From assembly GCA_024138025.1 (NCBI GenBank), contig JAMXBD010004354.1:1-64000 (forward strand): a stretch of DNA of 64,000 nt. Reading direction: 5' to 3'. Shown here one piece after another: positions 1-11,986 of this stretch (position 1 is the stretch's first letter; each line of letters starts with the position of its first letter). Made by a program: the position numbers and the translations under genes. This DNA comes from Combretum micranthum (taxonomy: Eukaryota; Streptophyta; Magnoliopsida; Myrtales; Combretaceae). The notes under the pieces are model-generated. The model was not told where the DNA came from, ran no database searches, and saw only the letters and a list, made by a program, of their open reading frames with translations.

Positions 1-2068
1 CACTTTTGTTTAAGAATTCAAAATTTGTTTGATAAATATTAGTTATCTATATGGTTGAAAAATTCTCTTTTTATGGTTACTTAGCTCATATTCATTCATG
101 CTCAAGTGTTTGTTGTCCATTCATGTTGCTAAAACAAAATCATGTCGGTTTTGGAGTTTTTAGAAAAATATAGCTTACATGGATTCTCTTTTGTAAATCT
201 CTTGAAATGAACATTTTGTTTTCCTTTGTTTTCCAAAGATGTTTTAGGTTGACACACACACACACACATATATATTTATATTTATTTCCAAGTAATTTTT
301 GAAAATAACTTTTTTTCTTTCTATGTTTTCTATATTAATACTATTTTTCCTATACAAATTTCTTTGTCTAGTTTACAAAGATCTTTCATTTGAAAATTCT
401 CATTCTTTCCTCATATTATGTTTTTCATGAATCATCCTTGCATAAAAATTTATTTTCTTTATAAAAACAAGATGGTTATAATGTGTTTTTAAGAAACTTT
501 TTATAGTAGTTTCTAAAATCTTAGTGGTTTCTTCTTGTAACTTGAAAAGAGATAACTTTTTTTTGTTTTAAACATAGGTCTTCTACTTTACATAACTTGT
601 TTTCTAAGTGTCAAAATCCTTTTTGTCAATTTATGTTTAGAACTTGAAACTGTGGACAACAATTTAAATGAACATGAATTATGAGAATAATAGCAAGCAA
701 AATAACATAAGTAATAAAGTCAAGTATTGGAGTCTTAGCTTTTTCAAGGCTCCCGGGACTAAGAAGTAGAGTATTCCCAAAATAAATGAAAGAAAGAAAA
801 ATTTATTTTGACTTGATGAGGACAAGTATAGGACTAGGACTATTCTTAATTTAACAAGGAATAAATAAATTGCGACGGAATGAATAAATAAATTGCAATG
901 GAATAATAAATAAATTGCATTTGCATAAAAATAAATAAATTGCAATGTGAGCTTATATGCTCTTAGAGAATATGTATATATATAATAAAACTTAGATATA
1001 GTAACAATAATATGACAAGAATAACAAAAACATAAATAGATTTTCATGAACAAGAACAACACATGAACATAATGTAGCTTCCATAACATTTAGTCTTTGG
1101 AAACTCACACTATGGTCATGTAAAGTTAATGACATGAGAAGAAAGAAAATAATAGAAGATGGTTTAAAGAAGATTTTGGTAGTAGTATGTGGTTATGGGT
1201 TTTTGTTGTAGGTAGAAGTTGTTTTGGAATTATTTTGAGAGAGTTTTGGGATTGTAGTTGGTGTGAGTTTTGAGAGGAGAATTTGAGAGAGTTTTAGTAT
1301 AGAATTTATGGATAGTGAATGTGTGAAAGAAGTGAAAGAGGAGGGGGTATTTATAGGAAAATGTGGTGGGATTTTTGTATGATAAAAATAAAAGAAAAAT
1401 AAAACAAATTGAGGGGGTACATGGGGGATGGGGGGGGGCGCCGGCCATAGAGAGATGTGAGAGGGAGTGATTTTTTTTTTTTTTTTATTTTTGTTAAATA
1501 AAAGATTATTATGTAAGGTTGATGTGAAATAAAGTTATGGAAAAGGTAAAAAGTAAGAATTATAGGTTATGGAGTGTGTAAGAGTAGGTGTAAGAAAATA
1601 GAAATAAAGAATAGTGTATAACAGTAACGAATAGTGTAATGTAAAGTAGATATGACTAATAAAGTACCGGTAGTAAGAAAATAGCGTATAAATGCGATAT
1701 CTGTTATTTTTACTTATCGAAAAATTACGAAATTGATATTTTTGAAAACCTTGTATTTTTATGAGTCTAACTGTGTGTTCGGGATATTTTTACTATTCCA
1801 GGGTCCTTAACACGTTTTTCAAGAATCATGTCCGATTGGGTTCGAAACGAGTTGTGGTTTAACTAATCTGATCTTTTTATGTTGCCTTAAATAATTCTGC
1901 ACTATTCTACATTCTAAACTTCTACTTATCCTCTCCGAGTTTCTTATTCGGGAGTGCCGAACTTATGCTATTACGTTTGACTAGGGTTTTGTTGACCATT
2001 AGAACTCCAGTTGACTCCCGGTTTAGGGTTTTAGGCTTAAACTGATTCCATAAATTTGGGGGTTTACA
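1..2068 (-). repeat. 3' LTR (family A-like) of a minus-strand gag-only Ty3/gypsy element, cut by the window edge
   Basis: This stretch matches about 7807-9897 in the same orientation nearly base for base, apart from small indels. It ends with GGGTTTACA, the reverse complement of the LTR 5' tip TGTAAACCC. The next bases (2069-2083) are a polypurine tract read on the minus strand, which fixes this copy as the 3' LTR of an element transcribed right to left. Only the U3 and promoter-proximal part is in the window. A reversed TATA-like word (ggtatttataggaaaatg, about 1348) marks the likely promoter. The distal LTR end lies to the left, so the TSD cannot be checked. Confidence 0.85.
251..290. repeat. 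(AC)n(TA)n microsatellite
   Basis: A short CA run passes directly into a TA run inside the LTR. The paired LTR has the same compound microsatellite, with a longer TA part, at 8042-8078, so it is an internal part of this LTR subfamily. Confidence 0.9.
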
Positions 2069-2083
2069 ACCTACCCCCCTTAA
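2069..2083 (-). other. Polypurine tract (PPT) of the minus-strand element
   Basis: On the minus strand the bases just before the 3' LTR read TTAAGGGGGGTAGGT. This is a purine-rich plus-strand primer tract directly abutting the LTR tip, as expected for reverse transcription of LTR elements. Confidence 0.85.
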
Positions 2084-4520
2084 AGAAAGTTTTGTCCTCA
2101 AAACTTGGAAATTCCTAACTGCGGCTTCAAACAAACTTGGGTGATTGGGCTACACTCTATTCGTATCTCCTCAGGTTTGCTTAAAAGATTTCTCTTAATC
2201 GACTTCCTCATTCCTTATCTTCTGAACTCTTTGGGATAAATATCTGTATTGGGTATTCCTTATAAGGAAAGTCCTCCTTTAAAAGCATTCATTTTTATCT
2301 CCGTAATTTGATCCCTTGACCATTCGTTAAATATGGATTTGGAATATGTCGCATGTTTCCAACTTGTTTAGATAACAATCTAGACTTTTATCTTGTTTTA
2401 TTACTTCTCAAAAGATCATACGGTAATTACTTCCTACCCTTAAGCACACATGATTTCCATTTAAGGTCCTTCTTTTCCGATCAGTCTTATTTCTTTCGTC
2501 TATCTTCTGCCCTTCTCATTCATGAGGCACTTTCTATTGTTCCTCTAGGGTCCTGAATTGTTCTCCTCAATCGTTTGTTATGTAGCATTAAGGGGTCTCT
2601 TTTCTCCAAGTTTCCTTGTTAGTTTCCCCATTGTTGTACTGTTCTCATGTCCTGGTTTGTTACGATCCTGACTAGGACTCCTTGCTCTCATCTCACAAGA
2701 CTTTGCTAGTCTGTATATAGAGGACGTTTGATTGACTAAGAAATGATCCAACTTGGTTAATCGATTATCCTATAAACGTTTTCACCTTTCTGTCAATACT
2801 GAGGTTAATCAAAATTTTCGAGAAGTCTGGTTTCATCCTTATTTCGATATTGGCAAAAGCTCCACAAATCTTTCATCCTTTAGCGTTCTTACTTTCTCGT
2901 TGACACTTTGTTTCTTCTTATCTTACTACTATCGTTCTTTCAAAACTTTGGTATATTCGAGTTCTTTTCGAATGGGTTGTTAATCCCAAGCTACGGGTTA
3001 TACTCATGACCTTTCTCTTACTTCCTTGATCTTAGTTCTTAAATTCATCCTTTAGTTTCTATATTATTATTGATCTGTATATCTTCTTTCTATATTATCT
3101 TCTTTATCCTTCGTATCTTCTTATCTTAGCGTTAAGCCCTTTTATCCATTTCCTTCAAGGTTGATTTTTAATACTATGTCGATCATCTCCTTCGTTTAAG
3201 CCTTGTTTTGAAATTTCGATGTTCAAATTCTCGATTTCTTCTATTAACTTCTTATACTCCAGATTACATTCCTTGATTGTCCCTTTCCTCTTATAGATTA
3301 CGATTCTCATCAATTTCCAATTTATCTAATAAGGACTTACATTCTTGTTTCCAGTTGCGTATTCCAAAAAGCATTACTAGAAACTCGTAGTGTCCATAAA
3401 GAGTTTGAGCGTCATTCCTCTGAATCACTGTTTGATTTTATCATTGGTTGGTAGTACCTTATCTTGGTTCATGAGAAATTGAATTTGTTCTTTCTAGTTA
3501 GTCAAAAGATCTTCAATTCCTGGTAGTGGTATTCACTCTCGATTGTGGCTTTGCTCATCTCTGAGAATCAACGCATAACTTAGGGTTTTATCCTTTTTCT
3601 CCCTTTATAAGTTGAACTGGCATATTCCATGGGGGTATACTGGATTGCATAAAGCCTTGATTCAAAGTTCTTGTAGTTAATCTTCCGACTTCTTTTGATC
3701 TCCTTTAAGAACATTCAAAGGCCTTTAGTCTTTTTCAAAGTTGATTCTTTTCTTCAGACGTCATCTTATTTATTCGGAATTTATCAAAAATCGTGAATAT
3801 CTCCAAGGGTTGGTCCCTCTTCATTTTCTTTTGCGTCATCCAAATAGTCATTCGTTTTTGGAACTTTTTCTCTCAATTTGAAAGAATGTGACTCTTCTTT
3901 TCTCAATGTTATCTTCCCTTCGTATAGTTTTATGAGTCATATGTTCAATTTGTGACTTTTATTAGAGCTTTATAGGGAAGTAAATGTCTTGTACCATAGA
4001 TTACTCCTTAATTCTATCACGTGCGGCTTTATGTTGTTACTAGATGATTCTTCAACCCTTTTTTTTTTAAGTTTCGTCATCCTTTCTTGTAGGGATTTCA
4101 AATCTTTGATGTTTTGCTATTGGTAGTCTTGTCCTCTTATCTAGGTCTGACAAAAGGATGTGTTGCTTCAAAATCTAAGAGACCAAAAACATTATGGCTT
4201 CCTAACTGTAGGCTTCTTGCGTATCTGGCAAAGGGATTATTACTTCTATTCGCATTTCTACTTAACTTTAAACTATTGCTTGCTATAAGGAATAACAACA
4301 AAGAGGGTTCAAGGCTTACCCGTTCTCATGTCACAGCTATAGTCTCTATTGCTTCCCCAGGTAGCCAAACCTTTATCTTCTTCATTTATTTCTTCGCTTA
4401 TCCATTGTCCTTCTAGGTTGTAGATTCGAATTCCTGAAGCAATGGATCCTGATCTGCTTTCACTTGGACTTCCCTTTCCTTTCTCAATCCTTATAGGTAC
4501 AACTTCTTTTGAAGATCTTG
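2084..4520 (-). other. 3' interior of the minus-strand element, no recognisable pol
   Basis: About 2.4 kb lies between the gag zinc knuckles and the PPT. Read on the minus strand it should carry protease, reverse transcriptase, RNase H and integrase if the element were autonomous. I saw no D-T/S-G protease motif, no YxDD and no integrase HHCC or D,D35E pattern. Only short open frames occur, including a 71-codon hydrophilic frame at 4309-4524 that overlaps the gag end. The segment is probably degenerate or a long 3' untranslated region, making the element gag-only. A heavily mutated pol cannot be excluded without a profile search. Confidence 0.55.
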
Positions 4521-5694
4521 TCAAAATATTCCTCCCTTGTGGACAGTTGTTGGCAAAATGCCCTTTCTATTTGCAGACATGACAAGTATTAACTCCTTTG
4601 TTTGGGCATTTTGGTATCTTATGGTCTGCATTTCCACAGAAGAAACACTTTCCAAATAACTGAGGGCACTTCTTAGGGTAGTGTGCTCCATTGCACTTCC
4701 AACACTGAACGTCTCTTGGTGTGAACTTGCACTGTTATTATTGTTTCTGTAGTTGTTGGACATCTTGAATTTCTTTAGTGGAGGCATGAACTTGGATTCT
4801 ACATAAAAATTCTTCTCAATGATTGGGTTTTCTTCTTCTTCTTTTCTTTCTCTCCTTTTCCTCGCTCCTTCTACGATCCAAGCTCTTTCTACCAATTCTC
4901 GAAAATTTCTTATATCGAATTCTTCCAATCTCATTCTCAAGTCTTTGTCCAATCCTCCTATAAAGACTTGTCTTTTCAATTCCTCACTGTACTTGTACGA
5001 ATCCGAAGCATATTGTAGCAATCTACTGAACTCAGTTTCGTATTGCTCGATTGTTCTTCCCTTTTGAGCAATCTGTAAGAAGTCTGCACTATATCTTACT
5101 CGTAAACTTCTTGGGAAGTAATTCTCCAAGATTCATGTCTGAACATTTCCCAAGTGATTGGAGCTACCAATTCCCTTTTCTTTGATTCCCACCATATCCT
5201 AGCATTCAGACGAAGCATGAATGTTCCATACTTGATTTGCAAGTGGGGCGGAACTTCATATGCATCAAAAGACATCTCAATTTGAGACAGCCAATCTTCG
5301 GCCTCCTCTGGCTTATCATAAGCTCCTTCAAAATAGCGGTTGCTTTTGATGAAGTCGGGCAACATGCTTTTATATGGCCTTGGCGGTGGGGGTAGAGGTA
5401 AAGGCGTATTTTGGGAGTGCATGTTCCTTTGCACAAATGCCTCAGTTGATACTTGTTGTTGCGGTGGTGTTGGCATAGGTACTAGTGCTGTTGCTTCGGG
5501 TACGAATGCTTGTGTTGGCATGTTTTGCCTAATCGCTTCTAACACGTGGGTCAAATGTCCTAGCGTGGCATGCAAGTCCATCTGAGGTGTAGCGGCTCCT
5601 TGAGCGGCAGGTTGTTCTGCTTCCACTCCGGCTGGTTAGAGGCACTTTGCTCCTCTCTTCGTCTACTTCTGTTTCAGCTATTTAAAACTTTCCT
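4521..5694 (-). pseudogene. gag: Decayed gag (capsid plus three zinc knuckles) of a non-autonomous Ty3/gypsy element
   Basis: Read right to left, a Pro/Gln-rich N-terminal part (from about 5626) leads into a typical plant Ty3/gypsy capsid region: LPDFIKSN, then EEAEDWLSQIE and ARIWWESK. A single-base frameshift near 5128 moves the frame to the second half: YFPRSLR, IEQYETEFSRLLQYA, LERA-like ELVERAWIVE. Three CCHC zinc knuckles follow at about 4700-4535 (CWKC..H....C, CFFC..H....C, CHVC..H....C). They lie in frames other than the capsid frame, and the third is broken by a stop codon. Gag would form the virus-like particle in the cytoplasm and bind element RNA through the knuckles. Upstream, a possible splice acceptor (CTTAG before GAAAG, minus strand, 5694-5693) opens an Arg-rich frame with one stop. 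Frameshifts and stops make this copy non-functional as it stands. Confidence 0.85.
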
Positions 5695-6524
5695 AAGTTA
5701 GGTTTTATAAATTTTTGATAACTTAATTAATTTTTGCTGGAAACTGGTGGATGTAACGGAAACTTTAACATACATAGAAGATAATAAAATTTAAATTAAA
5801 ACAATTTCTGAAATCAACTCGAAGCATAACATAGTCAATTTTGAAATAAAATTCATACATGAAATTAGAAATGTTCAAAGGAAATCACGAAAGGAAAATT
5901 ACATAGAAAACAACAAAACATTGTTCCAAAAACTAAAAGATAGACTGAAATCGCGGATTTAGTCTATGGTTACAAAATTTAAGCTAGACTTCTAGGGATA
6001 TGCTCAATCTTCTTCATTCCTCTCTTCATTCTTCGGGCGCATATCCGGAATTGCTGCTGGACGATCCTGGGTTCCAATCGCTCATGAATTGCCTAAAATA
6101 TTTCCTCCTTTTCCGGGTTGCCTCCTTGATCTTTCACGTATGTCGGTCAGTTCCTCCCAATCAATTCTAGTACTATGTCATGGATAGTTTTCCAAGTAAC
6201 AGCTCCATCCGTCTCTATGCTGTTGTTCTCATTAGGTGGAGCATTGTCCGTGTTCATGGTTGTGTCTGCTCCTTACCCTCTTCGAGTCTGTCGTCCCATT
6301 AAGTAGCGGATGATTCTTTCTTCAATGCTATTACGAGGTTCATCTTCCCTAATAGCGATCTGGTTGTTTTCTTCTTGTTCTGGTCCTTCTTCATTATCTT
6401 CTTCCGGGTCTTCTCTCGAATTTTCACTTTTTCTTCCATTGGTTCATCTCTTATCACCCATCTATCCTCTTGTAGACGTAAGGTCTCGTCTCTCCCTAGT
6501 TAGATTCCTGTAAAGGCAGGTGGC
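5695..6524 (-). other. Interior spacer between extra ORF and gag
   Basis: The minus strand here has no long open frame. It lies between the 140-codon ORF and gag. The frame of the upstream ORF stays open for about 20 codons beyond its TGA stop (near 6522), so the lower-numbered part may be its decayed C-terminus. No known domain was recognised. If gag is expressed by splicing from an LTR start codon, this segment would lie in the intron. Confidence 0.4.
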
Positions 6525-7005
6525 TCAGTGGGCACTTGGGTTGGGGTCATAGCACTTCCTGATATACTCCATGCCAGTGGAAGATATCGTTGATTCAGCC
6601 TTCATCCACTCGAGATGATCCATCAAGTTATCATGGGCGTAAACAAACATTGGTCCAATCCGGGTCCAAGTTCGAAAATCTGGTGAAGTTCGTCCTCCAT
6701 CTTCTCTATGGACAAATGTTGCTTCCTTCAACATAGGTCTATCTTCAGTAATGGCAGCGATACGTTCCATGGCGTATATCATTTCCAACTCGGCCATTTT
6801 CTTTCCTATAGGGCAGTTGTGAATAGTCCGTACCACTCCCTTCCATTCGATTTGCATCATTCCCCTCTTCCAGATTAGGAACATTTCCCGAACGGTCTTA
6901 GGTTGTCCTTCTAGGGCAAACTGCTCGCATAAAACTCTAAGTCTCAATTGGTAATCCTCTGGTTTTTCGAAAGGTCCTTTTCAGAAGTTCTAGGCTTAAA
7001 GACGG
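6525..7005 (-). CDS. Unrecognised accessory ORF upstream of gag (partly broken)
   Basis: A 140-codon open frame runs from 6947 to 6525 on the minus strand, with balanced amino-acid usage rich in Arg, Glu, Met, Ile and Trp (for example EMFLIWKRGMMQIEWKG and MAELEMIYAMERIAAITE). That composition is unlike the low-complexity chance frames elsewhere in this AT-rich window. The natural start is probably further upstream: an ATG near 7005 opens MRPVFKPRTSE, which joins the main frame after a one-base shift near 6975. The ATG follows a pyrimidine-rich stretch ending in ACATAG, a plausible splice acceptor, between the PBS and the ORF. I recognise no family. It could be an extra ORF of the element, a captured host gene fragment, or an unusual gag N-terminal module. 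Confidence 0.5.
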
Positions 7006-7146
7006 GCCTCATCTATGGTAATCTATGTAAAAGAGAGACATTAGAAAACTTATTATACCTATTCTATTTCATCTAAGTCTTTCTTATTTCTATTCAATTC
7101 TTCTTAAGTCCAATTCTATACTTATGATTCCTAGGTTCTTAATCAT

Positions 7147-7158
7147 GCTCTGATACCA
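7147..7158 (-). other. Primer-binding site (tRNA-iMet type)
   Basis: On the minus strand the sequence is TGGTATCAGAGC, the standard plant LTR-retrotransposon site complementary to the 3' end of initiator methionine tRNA. It lies 8 bases from the edge of the 5' LTR at 7167. This fixes element orientation and shows that 7167-9897 acted as the 5' LTR. Confidence 0.93.
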
Positions 7159-7166
7159 ACTTAAAC

Positions 7167-8041
7167 TGTCACACCCCAAAGGGAATCCTAAACGTGACAG
7201 TCCGCCACACTCAATATTAAAGCTTAAGTATGACAACCTTAGTCATTCCCAAAAGCTTTTATATTAAGCGTAAGGCATACTTTCACAACTTTAGAGAACC
7301 ATACATGGAATTATGAAGCTTAAGAAGGTACAATAACAAATTAAGAAAAGAGGATTCATAATATTCAATTACTTATAACAACGATCTTTACAACTTAAGG
7401 TCATCTCCCTTGATTACCAATCTATTACAAGGATATTTGTACATCAATACTAATGCTACACTTCATCTAAAATTTCCTTTATCCAAAAGAAATTACCTGA
7501 TCGCAGAGTCCTCGTAGCCTTAACCATAAATAGGGAAACTGCAAAAGATATCTATCAGGGTATAAGTAACAGGCTTAGTGAGAATTATTTCCATAAATAA
7601 CTTCTTGTAACAAAGAACGTTAGGAATGTTCCAACTTAAAATGGCCATAACTTAGTCATTTTAACTCGGAATCGCGCATATAATATACCGATTCTACCTA
7701 CTCGAAAAGATCTACCCATTTCTAAAAATATTTTCCAACAAACAAGGTCATATAGGCTCCGAAACAGTGGCGACAAAATTCACCACGGATTTTCCAATGC
7801 AAAAACAACTTTTGTTTAAGAATTCAAAATTTGTTTGATAAATACTTAGTTATCTATATAGTTGAAAAATTCTCTTTTTATGGTTACTTAGCTCATATTC
7901 ATTCATTCCATTCATGTTGCTAAAATAAAATCATGTCGGTTTTGGAGTTTTTAGAAAAATATAGCTTACATGGATTCTCTTTTGTAAATCTCTTGAAATG
8001 AACATTTTGTTTCCTTTGTTTTCCAAAGATGTTTTAGGTTG

Positions 8042-8077
<36 letters not shown>

Positions 8078-9897
8078 TTCCAAGTAACTTTTTGAAAATA
8101 ACTTTTCTTCTTTCTATGTTTTCTATATTAATACTATTTTTCCTATTTATTTTTCCTATACAAATTTCTTTGTCTATTCGTTTACAAAAATCTTTCATTT
8201 GAAAATTCCTCATTCTTTCCTCATATTATGTTTTTCATTGAAATTATCCTTGCATAAAAATTTATTTTCTTTATAAAAACAAAGTTGGATAATAAGTGTT
8301 TTTAAGAAACTTTTTATAGTAGTTTCTAAAATCTTAGTGGTTTCTTCTTGTAACTTGAAAAGAGATAACTTTATTTTTGTTTTAAACCATAGATCTTCTA
8401 CTTTACATAAACTTGTTTTCTAAGTGTCAAAATCTCCTTTTTGTCAATTTATGTTTAGAACATGAAACTGTGGACAACAATTTAAATGAACATGAATTAT
8501 GAGAAAATAATAGCAAGCAAAATAACATAAGTAATAAAGTCAAGTATTGGAGTCTTAGCTTTTTCAAGGCTCCCGGGACTAAGAAGTAGAGTATTCCCAA
8601 AATAAAATGAAAGAAAGAAAAATTTATTTTGACTTGATGAGGACAAGCATAAGACTAGAGACTAGTCTTAATTTAACAAGGAATAAATAAATTGCGACGG
8701 AATGAATAAATAAATTGCAATGGAATAATAAATAAATTGCATTTGCATAAAAATAAATAAATTGCAAGTGAGCTTATATGCTTTTAGAGAATATGTATAT
8801 ATATAAATAATAATACTTAATATAGTAACAATAATATGAACAAGAATAACAACATAAACATAAATAGATTTTCATGAACAAGAACAACACATGAACATAA
8901 TGTAGCTTCCATAACATTTAGTCTTTGGAAACTCACACTATGGTCATGTAAAGTTACATGACATGAGAAGAAAGAAAATAATAGAAGATGGTTACCTAAA
9001 GAAGATTTTGGTAGTAGTATGTGGTTATGGGTTTTTGTTGTAGGTAGAAGTTGTTTTGGAATTATTTTGAGAGAGTTTTGGGATGGTAGTTGGTGAGATT
9101 TTTGAGAGGAGAATTTGAGAGAGTTTTAATATAGAATTTATGGATAGTGAATGTGTGAAAGAAGTGAAAGAGGAGGGGGTATTTATAGGAAAATGTTGAG
9201 GGATTTTTGTATGATAAAAATAAAAGAAAAATAAAACAAATTGAGGGGGTACATGGGGGGGGGCGCCGGCCATAGAGAGATGTGAGACGGAGTGATTTTA
9301 TTTTTTTTTTTATTTTTGTTAAATAAAAGATGTAATATGTAAGATTGATGTGAAATAAAGTTATGGAAAAGGTAAAATGTAAGAATTATAGGTTATGGAG
9401 TGTGTAAGAGTAGGTGTAAGAGAAAATAGAGATAAAAGAATAGTGTATAATAGTAACGAATAGTGTAATGTAAAGTAGATATGACTAATAAAGTACCGGT
9501 AGTAAGAAAATAGCGTATAAATGCGATATTTGTTATTTTTACTTACCGAAAAATTACGAAATCGATATTTTTGAAAACCTTGTATTTTTACGAGTCTAAC
9601 TGTGTGTTCGGGATATTTTTACTATTCTAGGGTCCTGAACACGTTTTTCAAGAGTCATGTCCAATCGGGTTCGAAACGAGTTGCGGTTTCACTAATATGA
9701 TCTTTTTATGTTGCCTTAGATAATTCTGCACTATTCTACATTCTAAACTTCTACTTATCCTCACCGAGTTTCTTATTTGGGAGTGTCGGACTTAAGCTAT
9801 TACGTCTAACTAGGGTTTTGTTGACCATTAGAGCTCCGGTTGACTCCCGATTTAAGGTTTTAGGCTTAAACTGATTCCAAAAATTTGAGGGTTTACA
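7167..9897 (-). repeat. 5' LTR of the minus-strand element (family A-like, internally deleted)
   Basis: The copy starts TGTCACACCCC and ends GGGTTTACA on the plus strand, so on the element strand it runs TGTAAACCC...GTGACA. It is 2731 bp, about 0.9 kb shorter than the full A LTRs at 28368 and 55750. The missing piece lies around 7610, where the sequence jumps from the conserved 'actaagc...ataccc' island (reversed, about 7545-7590) to the 'ggccataac' motif at about 7643. That removes the candidate ATG exon and the minisatellite seen in other copies. The PBS flanks its left edge. Its right edge is followed by a second PPT rather than by a TSD. Confidence 0.9.
8042..8078. repeat. (AC)n(TA)n microsatellite
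   Basis: A compound CA/TA run sits at the same LTR position as the run at 251-290, with a longer TA part. Confidence 0.9.
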
Positions 9898-10291
9898 ACC
9901 TGCCACCCTTAAAGAAAGTTTTGTCCTCAAAACTTAGAAATTCCTAACTGTTGCTTCAAACAAACTTGGGTGATTGGGCTACACTCTATTCGTATCTCCT
10001 CAGGTTTGCTTAAAAGATTTCTCTTAATCGACTTCCTCATTCCTTTTCTTCTGAACTCTTCGGGATAAATATCTATATTGGGTATTCCTTATAAGGAAAG
10101 TCCTCCTTTAAAACATTCATTTTTATCTCCATAGTTTGATCCCTTGACCATTCGTTAAATAGTGATTTGGAATATGTTGCATATTTCCAACATGTTTAGA
10201 TAACAATCTAGACTTTTATCTTGTTTTATTACTTCTCAAAAGATCATACGGTAATTACTTCCTACCCTTAAGCGCACATGATTTCCATTTA
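9898..10291 (-). repeat. 3' interior fragment of a second copy of the same element
   Basis: This fragment aligns with 2069-2460: the minus-strand PPT (degraded to TTAAGGGTGGCAGGT), then the shared 'aaagaaagttttgtcctc' stretch and on to 'catgatttccattta'. The match stops abruptly near 10291, where mid-LTR sequence begins. Together with 1-9897 it gives LTR-interior-LTR-interior, the structure expected from unequal recombination between LTRs of two elements. Confidence 0.85.
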
Positions 10292-11865
10292 TGTCTCTTA
10301 AGTAAAACAATGTCAAATTAAAAGTTTAGAAAACTATAGTTTACAAGAAATTTATTTTTGTAGATCTTTTTGTGTTTTTCAAGGAATCACTTTATGTTTG
10401 ACTTAATATTTTTCCTAGATGACCTTTTTCGAAAAGTAATTTTCTTCTTTGCTAAATTCTCCTCATTTGGTGTTATGTTTCCTATTTATTTTCTATACAA
10501 TTTTTCTTTGTCCATTTGTTTGAAAAGATCTTTATTTGAAAATTTCTCATCCTTTCCTCATGTTATGTTTTTCATAGAGATCATTTTGTACTGAAAATCG
10601 TTTTCTTTTGAAAAACAAAGTGGGATAATAAATGATTTAAAAAGCTTTTCATAACAAAAGTAGTTTCTAAAATTATTCCTAAGTGATAAAATCTTCTTTT
10701 GTCAATTATTTTCAGAACTTGAAATTTTGGACAACAATCTAAATGAACATGATTTACAAGAAATAATAGCAAACAAAAATAACATAAATAATAAAGTCAA
10801 GTATTAGGAGTCTTAGCTTCTTCAAGGCTCCCGGGACTAAGAAATAAACTAGTCCCAAAATAAAAATAAAATGAAAGAAAGAAAAAAAATTTGTTTTGGC
10901 TTGATGAGGACAAGTCTAAGACTAGAGACTAGTATTAAAATAACAAGGAATAAATAAATTGCAATGGAATAATTAAATAAATTGCATTGCATGAAAATAA
11001 ATAAATTGCAAGTGAGTATATATGCTCTAAAAAATATGTATATATATAGATAATAATACTTAGATATAATAGCAATAATATTAACAAAATAACAACATAA
11101 ACATAAATAGATTTTTCATGAATAAGAACAATACATGAACATAGTGTAGCTTCCATAACACTTAGTTTTTGGAAACTCACACTGTAAACCTCGGTATTCT
11201 TAGTAGTCAAGTAAACTCTGGGGATCGAAAAGCAAAACCCTAATCCAATCCAGTTCAAGCTTGGTGAGAGAAGCTTAGAAACCCTAAATCCGGCTTTCCT
11301 TCAGTTTCATAACAAAAGAAGTTTTATAAAGTAAATGAATATGAATTATTGTTTAAAGTATATTTTAAACCTTAGAAAGTTTTAAATTCGGAAAACTTTC
11401 AATTCCGAGCCTTCCGAGCTCAATTATCGAAAAATGTGCCCCAGGACCAGAAACTCAAAAAAATATTCCGAAATATTCATTAGAACCGAAATTTTATAAG
11501 GATTTCAAAAATATAAATTTATAATTTTTCGGGCTATAAAAATTACAGTTATAGCCTTTTCCCGTATTTTCTTTACAACCGGTAAAGTAGATGTCTTGTC
11601 TACTATTCACAAGTACAATCTACACTACACACTACCCATACCCTATTCTTACATCCTTATACTACTCATTATAATTTTCTTTTCCAAGAAATTTTGTTTC
11701 CTAATTATTATATTTATTACATTTTATTACTTAAATTACAAATTTTATCAAAATTCAAATATCTCTCTCTCACTCCTCTCTTATGGCCGGTGCACCCCCT
11801 CCCAATTCCCTCTATTTTTGTTTTATTTTTACTTCTTTATTATAACTAAACCTTAATACATTCAA

Positions 11866-11873
11866 TATATAAG
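11866..11873 (+). promoter_or_regulatory. Putative LTR promoter TATA box (family E)
   Basis: TATATAAG is followed about 20-30 bases later by a CT-rich stretch (tctctctctctcctc), the arrangement seen in all LTR families in this window. Transcription would start near 11900, leaving about 2.7 kb of R plus U5. Confidence 0.5.
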
Positions 11874-11966
11874 CTCATTTTCTCTCTCTCTCCTCATTTT
11901 TCACTCATTCAAAATTTACAAAAGAAGAAAAACTCTCTCTTTCTCTCCTAGTGTTGTCGTGACACT

Positions 11967-11986
11967 ACACACACACACACACACAC
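11967..11986. repeat. (AC)n microsatellite
   Basis: A run of about ten AC units lies in the presumed transcribed part of LTR E, downstream of its TATA box. Confidence 0.9.

Noticed and set aside
679..1089. 136-codon minus-strand frame rich in Leu, Phe and Tyr resembling a membrane protein
   Set aside because: AT-rich LTR sequence gives such frames by chance. The equivalent regions of other A LTRs (for example 29237-29691, 42251-42690 and 56845-57117) have shifted, non-homologous frames.
7167..7260. Terminal inverted repeat of a DNA transposon (TGTCACRCCC)
   Set aside because: It is the reversed 3' tip of an LTR, directly flanked by a tRNA-iMet PBS at 7147-7158.
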